Origin: an uncultured Mycoplasmatota bacterium
GTDB lineage: Bacteria; Bacillota_I; Bacilli_A; RF39; UBA660
Assembly: GCA_900554615.1 (NCBI GenBank)
Contig: USIB01000043.1
Location: forward strand, 1 to 10,774
Direction: 5' to 3'
DNA length: 10,774 nt
The notes under the pieces were generated by a model, which was given only the letters and a program-made list of their open reading frames with translations, made no database searches and had not been told where the DNA came from. Each line of letters opens with the position of its first letter. Position 1 is the stretch's first letter. A program made the position numbers and the translations under genes. Positions 1 through 5,684 of the stretch are shown piece after piece.

Positions 1-4
1 TTCA

Positions 5-21
5 CACCTGCATAGCAGGTG
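5..21 (+). repeat. Perfect 7-bp hairpin followed by a short T run
   Basis: CACCTGC (5-11) pairs perfectly with GCAGGTG (15-21) around a 3-nt loop, and TTTTGT follows from 23. The shape is that of a short intrinsic terminator for a rightward transcript ending left of the window, but no such gene is visible. GC-rich arms stand out in this AT-rich sequence. It could also be the end of a small dispersed or insertion element; one copy cannot decide this. Confidence 0.5.
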
Positions 22-28
22 GTTTTGT

Positions 29-50
29 ATGTGTCCTTGAGAGGACACAT
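29..50. repeat. Perfect 8-bp hairpin, function unknown
   Basis: ATGTGTCC (29-36) pairs with GGACACAT (43-50) around the loop TTGAGA. It is followed on the + strand by A residues and preceded on the - strand by T residues, so it lacks the U tract expected of a terminator in either direction. It lies 8 nt from the hairpin at 5-21, and the two may be parts of one structured element. Confidence 0.45.
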
Positions 51-53
51 AAT

Positions 54-80
54 AAAAAAAGCTATACATAAAGTATAACT
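54..80 (-). terminator. Intrinsic terminator of the AbgT-family gene
   Basis: Read on the - strand, AGTTATAC (plus 73-80) pairs with GTATAGCT (plus 60-67) over 8 bp including one G-U pair, with loop TTTAT. A run of seven T (plus 54-60) overlaps the stem end and follows it. It begins 5 nt after the TAA stop of the transporter at 86-88. Confidence 0.8.
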
Positions 81-85
81 CTTAT

Positions 86-1621
86 TTATAACATAACCCC
101 AGTACCAATTCCAATAGGAATACCAATAATATAGAAGGCTAATATAATAATAAGCCATAAAACAGTAAACGCTATTGCATAAGGTACCATCAAACTCATA
201 GCATCCGCTATCGTAATAACATCATTCTTTCTCTTATTATAGATATGTAAAAAACCAATCAAAATAACAAAATAACTAAATATCGGAGTAAGACCCTTCA
301 CACTACTATCAGCAGCCCTAAATACAACCTCAGCAAACTCAGGAGTCATAGAACTTTGCATAAATAAAGGTACAATAACCGGAGATAACATTGCCCATTT
401 AGTCGAAGCCATAGGAACAAAGAAAGTACAAATAGCCACTATCACAAAAGTAACAATAACAAGAAGAAGTCCCGTAAGTTGAAAAGTATTAAGAAGTTCA
501 GATAAAGATGCTACAATAAATAAACCAATATTAGTCTCTTTAAATATTAAACAAAACTGTGAAGCAAAGAAAATAAGAACTAAAAGAGAAGCAACATCTT
601 TAAGATAATAACTCATACCATCAACCAAATCCCTATTATCATCAATAGTTCCAACTCTAATACCATATATTAAAGAACTAAAGATAAGTAAGAAAGAAAA
701 TATTGTAACTGACCCCTGATAAAAGTAAGACCCCTCACCAAATAACATATCAACATACTTATCTTGACTTAAATCAAGAAATAATCCTGAAAAGGGAAGT
801 CCCTTAATAATACAATAGACAAGTAAAATTACCACTATCAAAGTAGCCCCAAGAGATAAAATAACACCTTTTCTCTCTTTTTTACTAGGAACATACTCCT
901 GAGAAGGCTCCTCCTCATCAAAATAATATTTACCAAGTTTAGGAATAATAAACCTTTCAGTAACAAACATACCAACATAAGCAACTAGTATCATACTAAT
1001 AGCAGTAAAAATAATATTACCATACAAATTAACATTATAAGAAGAATCAAGAATAGTACTAGCCTTATTAGAATATAAAGTAAGCATCGAATCAAATCTA
1101 TTAATAATAACATTAGCCCCATATCCAAAAGTAATACCCGAAAATGCAGCACAAATACCCGCTGACGGATGTCTACCAAGATTCATAAATAATATCGCAG
1201 CCATAGGAATAAGTATTACATAACCAACTTCATAAAACATTGAAAATATAATACCAAGAAGTACAACAACAAAAGTCAAAAATCTTCTAGGAACTCTTTC
1301 CCCTATCATCTTAAATAAAGAATTAAGATATCCTGATTTATAAGCAACTCCAACTCCAAGTAATCCAATAATTAAATTACCAAGTGGAGCAAAATTAATA
1401 AAATTATTAAGCATATTACTAATTAAGTATTGAATACCAGTTCTATTAAATAAATTATTAATATTAACAACCTGACTATTCAAGTCCCCAGTAGCCTCAT
1501 TAACAACATAATAACTAGCCTCTAAATTAAGAATACTACCAATACTACTAATAATCATAATACCAATAGTAAGTATCAAAAATACTAATGCTGGATGAAG
1601 TCTAATCTTTTTCTTTTTCAT
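86..1621 (-). CDS. AbgT-family membrane transporter
   Basis: A 511-residue polytopic inner-membrane protein of the AbgT family (ion-transporter superfamily), which includes the E. coli p-aminobenzoyl-glutamate importer AbgT and MtrF-type exporters. Family landmarks seen here are the HPALVFL start of the first membrane segment (residues 9-15), a GRHPSAG...FGYGAN stretch at 149-170 and RAADSSVKGLTP at 435-446, which lines up with the RVGDSSTNIITP signature of classical members. Length is normal for the family. Hydrophobic segments are spread throughout, with a charged loop at about 230-252. The start is ATG at 1621, with AAGGTGG (plus 1628-1634) 6 nt upstream, inside the DUF951 coding region. 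The gene overlaps DUF951 by 20 nt and is probably co-transcribed with it. The variant signature makes the substrate (aminobenzoyl-glutamate, peptides or other) uncertain; family assignment is fairly sure. Confidence 0.85.
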   Translation of the reverse strand: MKKKKIRLHPALVFLILTIGIMIISSIGSILNLEASYYVVNEATGDLNSQVVNINNLFNRTGIQYLISNMLNNFINFAPLGNLIIGLLGVGVAYKSGYLNSLFKMIGERVPRRFLTFVVVLLGIIFSMFYEVGYVILIPMAAILFMNLGRHPSAGICAAFSGITFGYGANVIINRFDSMLTLYSNKASTILDSSYNVNLYGNIIFTAISMILVAYVGMFVTERFIIPKLGKYYFDEEEPSQEYVPSKKERKGVILSLGATLIVVILLVYCIIKGLPFSGLFLDLSQDKYVDMLFGEGSYFYQGSVTIFSFLLIFSSLIYGIRVGTIDDNRDLVDGMSYYLKDVASLLVLIFFASQFCLIFKETNIGLFIVASLSELLNTFQLTGLLLVIVTFVIVAICTFFVPMASTKWAMLSPVIVPLFMQSSMTPEFAEVVFRAADSSVKGLTPIFSYFVILIGFLHIYNKRKNDVITIADAMSLMVPYAIAFTVLWLIIILAFYIIGIPIGIGTGVML

Positions 1622-1796
1622 TACATACCACCTTTTTAATCTTTTTATTAAGTTCTACTCTAGGAATCATAATAACCCTAGAACATTTAACACATTTAAT
1701 CTTAATATCAGCCCCAAGTCTTATAATCTCAAAATCATAAGAACCACAAGGATGAACTTTCTTAAGAGTTACAATATCTCCCAAAGTATAATTCAT
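1602..1796 (-). CDS. DUF951 family small protein
   Basis: A 64-residue protein of the DUF951 family (B. subtilis YyzM type), widespread in Firmicutes and of unknown function. Diagnostic features are HPCG at 15-18, RLGADIKIKC at 26-35, CVKC at 35-38 and a basic tail. His15, Cys17, Cys35 and Cys38 could form a small metal site; that is an inference from spacing. ATG at 1796 has GGAAGTGA upstream and a recognisable promoter 25 nt further. The gene ends with TAG inside the first codons of the AbgT-family gene, in another frame, which suggests coupled translation. Family assignment is confident. Confidence 0.9.
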   Translation of the reverse strand: MNYTLGDIVTLKKVHPCGSYDFEIIRLGADIKIKCVKCSRVIMIPRVELNKKIKKVVCNEKEKD

Positions 1797-1821
1797 ATAA
1801 TCACTTCCATATTCATTTATT

Positions 1822-1850
1822 ATTATAGCATTAATTTTATTCTAAGTAAA
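1822..1850 (-). promoter_or_regulatory. Sigma-A-like promoter for DUF951 and the AbgT-family gene
   Basis: On the - strand, TTTACT (plus 1845-1850) is separated by 17 nt from a perfect TATAAT (plus 1822-1827). It sits 25 nt upstream of the DUF951 start codon in a 160-nt divergent intergenic region. Positions match the consensus 4/6 and 6/6. Confidence 0.6.
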
Positions 1851-1900
1851 TTATAACTAGACATTTTTCTATTTTTATTTCATATCTTTAATCAGTAATC

Positions 1901-1929
1901 TTGTAAAATAAACAATCATTTGATATAAT
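1901..1929 (+). promoter_or_regulatory. Extended -10 promoter of the surface-protein operon
   Basis: TTGTAA (1901-1906) is followed after 17 nt by TATAAT (1924-1929). TGA immediately precedes it and gives the extended -10 form TGnTATAAT. It lies 27 nt upstream of the GTG start at 1957 and drives the rightward operon 1957-4327. Confidence 0.75.
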
Positions 1930-1956
1930 AAAGAAGTATAAAGAAGGGATGATGAA

Positions 1957-3297
1957 GTGAAAAAAGAAGTAAATAATACAAGAAGAAAAAGAAAATTAAA
2001 TATTCAAAAAGTATTCAACTTAGTTAGTGCAATGTTCATATTAGCCTGCTGTATATTTTATGGTACAAGATTCATAAAGTTATATATAGCAAATAATAAA
2101 GTAGAAAAAATAACCGTTCTAGCCGACAACATCAAAGATAATAACAAAGATAATGAATTATTCAAACAAATAAATGAAGACTATTACTTTACAGGAGAAT
2201 CAGAAAATAACTATGTAAAATATTCAAACATATTATGGAGAATAATAAAAATAAATAATGAGAAATCTGTAACCTTAGTAGCAGATTCTTCTCTAACATC
2301 ATTAAATCCAGGTACAACAACCACATATGAAAAAACATATATAAATAAATGGTTAAATAAAAGTACTGAAGATAAAACTGGTATTTTAGAAACAAACCTA
2401 AATAACCCAGAAAAATATTTAACATATACAAGAACATGTAAAGACATAGTAACTGATACAAAAAGTATATCTTGTAAAGACAAAATAGAAGACACTCTAA
2501 TAACAGTACCATCTATATATGATTATGTAAACACCGGTGGTAATAAAGGATTTATGAATAATGAAGAATATTTCTACTTAACAAATATGAATAAAGAAAA
2601 CAAAGAAATGTATATAGATATGACAGGAAAAACAAACTATAGTGATGATACTGATATCTTAGGAATAAAACCAGTAATAACACTTAAAAATACTATCACT
2701 CTAAAAGAAGGAGATGGTACAAAAGAAAACCCATATACATTTGAAGAAGAACAAGGATTATTAGGAAGTTATGTAAAATTAGATAACGACACATGGAGAA
2801 TATACAGTATAGAAGACAATATTGTAAAACTATCATTAAATGATTATCTAAAAGTAGATAACACTGAAGTAAAATATAAATACTCAAATAATGGCTACTA
2901 CCACAATGATACAAAACAAGGTTCTCTAGCCTATTATCTAAATAACACATATCTAAACAAACTAAGTTACAAAGACAAAATAAAAGAAACTAAGTTTTCT
3001 AACGGATTATATAATAAAGATAACTATGACTATACAAAAACATTAAAAACAGAAGTTGACACAAAAGTATCAGTATTAAGTATAGGAAATATATTCCTAA
3101 ATAGTAAAAATACAAACTACTTTTTATCAACAGGAATAACAAAAGATAGTAACCTAGTTTATGTAATGCAAGACGACTATAAAATATATACCAAAGTATC
3201 CACTACTAACTTAAGAATAATTCCTGTAATATCATTAAATAAAGATTTATTAACAAAAGGAAATGGAAGTATAGATAGTCCATATGAGGTAGAGTAA
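1957..3297 (+). CDS. Membrane-anchored protein with duplicated extracellular domain (DUF6273-like)
   Basis: A 446-residue protein with a basic N-terminus (residues 1-19), one membrane segment at about 20-45 and a long lysine/asparagine-rich outer part, so most likely a type II anchored surface protein. The outer part contains two related units, at about 77-263 and 267-446. Each opens with a WRI strand motif (LWRIIKIN at 93-100; TWRIYSIE at 279-286), has a middle YLN/WLN element, and closes with PVI(T/S)L followed 10-11 residues later by GxGSxxxPY-type residues (KPVITL...GDGTKENPY; IPVISL...GNGSIDSPY). This resembles the DUF6273-type domain common in gut Firmicutes, of unknown function. Cys161 and Cys173 could form a disulfide. 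The start is GTG at 1957 with AGAAGGG 8 nt upstream. Its TAA lies one base before the ATG of the glycosidase gene, so the two are likely coupled. No enzymatic residues are recognisable; a binding or scaffold role is a guess. Confidence 0.75.
   Translation: MKKEVNNTRRKRKLNIQKVFNLVSAMFILACCIFYGTRFIKLYIANNKVEKITVLADNIKDNNKDNELFKQINEDYYFTGESENNYVKYSNILWRIIKINNEKSVTLVADSSLTSLNPGTTTTYEKTYINKWLNKSTEDKTGILETNLNNPEKYLTYTRTCKDIVTDTKSISCKDKIEDTLITVPSIYDYVNTGGNKGFMNNEEYFYLTNMNKENKEMYIDMTGKTNYSDDTDILGIKPVITLKNTITLKEGDGTKENPYTFEEEQGLLGSYVKLDNDTWRIYSIEDNIVKLSLNDYLKVDNTEVKYKYSNNGYYHNDTKQGSLAYYLNNTYLNKLSYKDKIKETKFSNGLYNKDNYDYTKTLKTEVDTKVSVLSIGNIFLNSKNTNYFLSTGITKDSNLVYVMQDDYKIYTKVSTTNLRIIPVISLNKDLLTKGNGSIDSPYEVE
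2185..2745 (+). repeat. First copy of the duplicated surface domain (coding)
   Basis: Residues about 77-263 of the surface protein. The unit runs from the YYFTG/YVKY opening through LWRIIKIN, YINKWLNKS and TLITVPSIYDY to KPVITL...GDGTKENPYTFE. It aligns by eye in the same order with the second copy at 2755-3294. Identity is low apart from anchor residues, so the duplication is old. Confidence 0.65.
2755..3294 (+). repeat. Second copy of the duplicated surface domain (coding)
   Basis: Residues about 267-446. The order of anchors is YVKL, TWRIYSIE, YYLNNTYLNKLS, TKVSVLSIGNIF, NYFLSTG and IPVISL...GNGSIDSPYEVE, ending at the protein C-terminus. It lacks the two cysteines found in copy one (Cys161, Cys173). 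Confidence 0.65.
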
Positions 3298-3298
3298 T

Positions 3299-4327
3299 AT
3301 GAAAAAAGACAAGAAAAGAAAAATATATAAATCAACAATATTATTCATCGTATTAGATTTACTAGCAATAGGTGGATTTGTAATGATGTATGGTCCTTGG
3401 GATAAAGTAAGAAATATGTATGTAAATACTGCATTAAAGACAATGTCCCATCAATACTTTGCAAATATCTTCTATAGTCAAAAAACAATCGATAAAATAG
3501 CAAATAGTAGTTATTTTGTAACAATAAATGAAGATGCAAATACCGATGAAGTAATAATAAATACTAAAGAAAAATCAAAATATAAAGATAAATATGAAGA
3601 AGAATTATTCACAAGAGACAATCCAGATGACTCCTATAAAATAATAAACCTAAAAATAGGAACATCAAAAGGATATCTAGTTGCAATCTATAAACCAGAA
3701 AAAGTAAGATTAATATCAACAAAACAATTCAATATTGGCGGTAAAGGTGAAAGAATATTAACAATGTGTCCAAGATATAATGCATCCGTTTGTATAAATG
3801 GTGGTGGCTTCCAAGATGAAGGCTATGGCTCAGATATTCCAATAGGAACAGTAATTCAAAATGGAGAAATAACTTGGGGAAAAGATACTGCAGATACAGC
3901 TAGAGATAACATCATCGGTCTAACAAAAGATGGAAAACTAAAACTAATGGCAAATGCTACTGCTAACGAAGCACTAACAGCAGGAGTAAATGATGCCATG
4001 ATTTTTGGACCATTCCTAATAGTAAATGGTAAACCATTAGAAATAGTTGGTGACCCATGGGGCCAAGCACCAAGGGTAGCTATCGGCCAAACAAAAGATG
4101 GAATAATACTATTCCTAGTTGTAGATGGTGAAAATTACATTAACGGAGCAAGTCTTCAAGATATGGTTGACATACTTCAAAAATATGGAGCATACAATGC
4201 TGCTAACCTAGATGGAGGTCAATCATCAAGTCTAGTAGTAAATGGCAAACTATATAATAATCCACCACCAGCAGCCAAAAGACAAGGTGGAAGATATGTA
4301 GTAACTGGTTGGGGATTAATAAACTAA
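3299..4327 (+). CDS. Membrane-anchored phosphodiester glycosidase (NAGPA domain)
   Basis: A 342-residue protein with a basic start, one membrane segment at about 12-32, a spacer region, then a phosphodiester glycosidase domain (PF09992, NAGPA type) from about 115 to the end. Seen motifs are CINGGGF at 165-171, RVAIGQTKDG at 259-268, FLVVDG at 272-277 and NLDGGQSSSLVVNG at 303-316, with the YVVTGWGLI tail at 333-341; the GGGF and LDGG elements are typical of the family. Known members hydrolyse sugar phosphodiesters (human uncovering enzyme), and bacterial ones are often annotated in exopolysaccharide or wall-polymer contexts, so the enzyme probably works outside the membrane on a phosphodiester-linked glycan. 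ATG 3299 begins one base after the stop of the upstream gene, with AGGT 8 nt ahead inside that gene. Substrate is unknown. Confidence 0.88.
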   Translation: MKKDKKRKIYKSTILFIVLDLLAIGGFVMMYGPWDKVRNMYVNTALKTMSHQYFANIFYSQKTIDKIANSSYFVTINEDANTDEVIINTKEKSKYKDKYEEELFTRDNPDDSYKIINLKIGTSKGYLVAIYKPEKVRLISTKQFNIGGKGERILTMCPRYNASVCINGGGFQDEGYGSDIPIGTVIQNGEITWGKDTADTARDNIIGLTKDGKLKLMANATANEALTAGVNDAMIFGPFLIVNGKPLEIVGDPWGQAPRVAIGQTKDGIILFLVVDGENYINGASLQDMVDILQKYGAYNAANLDGGQSSSLVVNGKLYNNPPPAAKRQGGRYVVTGWGLIN

Positions 4328-4353
4328 AGCTTATCAAAAACATAGGCTTTTTT
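4326..4353 (+). terminator. Intrinsic terminator of the surface-protein/glycosidase operon
   Basis: AAAGCTTAT (4326-4334) pairs with ATAGGCTTT (4342-4350) over 9 bp including one G-U pair, with a 7-nt loop. The T run 4348-4353 completes it. The stem starts within the TAA stop codon at 4325-4327. Confidence 0.82.
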
Positions 4354-4355
4354 CA

Positions 4356-4384
4356 TTTACAAAACAAAAGACATTTGTTATACT
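4356..4384 (+). promoter_or_regulatory. Promoter of the CapA-type gene
   Basis: TTTACA (4356-4361, 5/6 match) and TATACT (4379-4384, 5/6) are separated by 17 nt, with TGT before the -10 giving an extended form. It starts 2 nt after the preceding terminator, so the CapA-type gene is an independent transcription unit. Confidence 0.75.
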
Positions 4385-4392
4385 AATATAGT

Positions 4393-4399
4393 AAGGTGG
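4393..4399 (+). promoter_or_regulatory. Ribosome binding site that decides the CapA-type start
   Basis: AAGGTGG lies 5 nt before ATG 4405. An in-frame GTG at 4396 would give three more residues but is part of this binding site, so it cannot be the start. The same AAGGTGG precedes the AbgT-family gene. Confidence 0.8.
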
Positions 4400-4404
4400 T
4401 AAAA

Positions 4405-5655
4405 ATGAGTAAAAGAAGAAGAAAAAGAAAACTAAAAAAAGGATTTAAAATATCTTTAATAATAATATTAATAATAGGCTTATTATCCTATTCAACATAC
4501 AAATTATTAACCAAAGAAAAACCTTCCATTAAAGATGACAACAAAATAACTGAAGAAAAAGAAAAACATTATGAACTATCCTTAATAGCAGTTGGTGACA
4601 ACCTAATTCATTCATCAGTATATAAAGATGCAAATAAACATGCTAATTACAACGGATATGATTTCAAACCAATAATAACTCATATTAAAAAAATAGTATC
4701 AAATTATGATATCGGATATTATAATCAAGAAACAATCCTAGGAGGAACAGAATTAGGTCTAACCGATTACCCAACATTCAATTCACCATATGAAGCAGGA
4801 GATGCTATGATTGATGCCGGATTTAATTTAGTTAGTCTTGCCACTAATCACACTATGGATAGTGGTAAAAAAGCCGTAGAAAATTCTTGTAACTATTGGA
4901 AATCAAAAGAAAATGTATTAACTGCAGGAAGTTATTGTAGTGAAGAAGAAAGAAACGAAATAAGAATAAAAGAAAAAAACAATATTACCTATACAATGTT
5001 AAACTATACCTATGGAACAAATGGTATGCCAGTACCAAATGACTATTTAGTAAATGTATGGCCTACAGATATAGATAATATTAACAATCCTGAAAAAGAC
5101 ACAAAATATCAAGCATATAAGAAACAAGTAAAAGAAGATATTGATAAAGTAAGAAACAAAGTTGATGTTTTAATTGTAGCTATGCACTGGGGTGTAGAGT
5201 ATACTCATAACCCAACCGAATATGAAAAAGATATGGCAAATTACCTATCTTCACTAGGAGTAGATATTATAATAGGTACTCATCCACATGTAATACAACC
5301 AGTAACATGGATAGACAATACCCTAGTAATATATTCATTAGGAAATTTCTTATCCGCACAATATCAGAATCAAAGCACATGTACAAATTATAAATGTACT
5401 GTTGGCTTAATGACAAACCTAAAAATTGAAAAAACAGAAAAAGGAAAAGAAAAAACAATAAAAATAACTAATGTTGAAAATGAATTAATATATAATTATT
5501 ATAATCAAGCAACATGGAGAGGCTTCAAAATAATACCATTTTCTAATTCTGAAATAAAAGATTATTTACCAAATTATAAAACGATATATAACACCTACAA
5601 AGAAGTAGTTCAAAGATTAGATAATAACATGTATGTAAAAGATACAATAGAATAA
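4405..5655 (+). CDS. Membrane-anchored CapA family protein (PGA_cap, metallophosphoesterase fold)
   Basis: A 416-residue protein with a strongly basic N-terminus (residues 1-15), one membrane segment at about 16-35, a charged linker to about 55, then a CapA/PGA_cap domain (PF09587) facing outside. The calcineurin-like motifs are in order: VGDNLIH (63-69), YNQET (106-110), LATNHTMD (145-152), MHWGVEY (260-266), GTHPHVIQP (291-299) and SLGNFLSAQ (311-319). Cys326 and Cys331 are close enough for a disulfide. CapA is the accessory subunit of poly-gamma-glutamate synthesis in Bacillus, but capB and capC are absent here and stand-alone relatives are common in Firmicutes, so a wall or surface-polymer hydrolase is at least as likely. 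It has its own promoter and a terminator overlapping the convergent clp gene. Family call is firm; the substrate is unknown. Confidence 0.88.
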   Translation: MSKRRRKRKLKKGFKISLIIILIIGLLSYSTYKLLTKEKPSIKDDNKITEEKEKHYELSLIAVGDNLIHSSVYKDANKHANYNGYDFKPIITHIKKIVSNYDIGYYNQETILGGTELGLTDYPTFNSPYEAGDAMIDAGFNLVSLATNHTMDSGKKAVENSCNYWKSKENVLTAGSYCSEEERNEIRIKEKNNITYTMLNYTYGTNGMPVPNDYLVNVWPTDIDNINNPEKDTKYQAYKKQVKEDIDKVRNKVDVLIVAMHWGVEYTHNPTEYEKDMANYLSSLGVDIIIGTHPHVIQPVTWIDNTLVIYSLGNFLSAQYQNQSTCTNYKCTVGLMTNLKIEKTEKGKEKTIKITNVENELIYNYYNQATWRGFKIIPFSNSEIKDYLPNYKTIYNTYKEVVQRLDNNMYVKDTIE

Positions 5656-5657
5656 GA

Positions 5658-5684
5658 ATATCACATTGTCGTGATATCCTTTTT
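5658..5684 (+). terminator. Intrinsic terminator of the CapA-type gene, inside the 3' end of clp
   Basis: ATATCAC (5658-5664) pairs with GTGATAT (5671-5677) around a 6-nt loop, followed by CC and TTTTT (5680-5684). It starts 2 nt after the CapA-type stop codon. Positions 5661-5684 are also the last codons and the TGA of the opposing clp gene. On the - strand the stem is followed only by a broken T tract (TCTTATTCT), so it may work weakly for clp as well. Confidence 0.7.

Noticed and set aside
1949..1960. Mini reading frame ATGATGAAGTGA overlapping the GTG start at 1957
   Set aside because: The binding site AGAAGGG ends at 1948, directly against the first ATG, and only 3 nt before the second, so neither is well placed; it is probably chance.
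2189..2950. Leucine- and tyrosine-rich open frames on the - strand that look like small membrane proteins
   Set aside because: They are antisense readings of the A-rich surface-protein gene; such composition gives false hydrophobic frames.
4396..4404. GTG start three codons upstream for the CapA-type gene
   Set aside because: This GTG is part of the ribosome binding site AAGGTGG that serves the ATG at 4405.
5661..5663. Possible UGA-as-tryptophan code, given the Mollicute-like composition
   Set aside because: Clp ends naturally at TGA with a complete C-terminus, and conserved tryptophans elsewhere use TGG.
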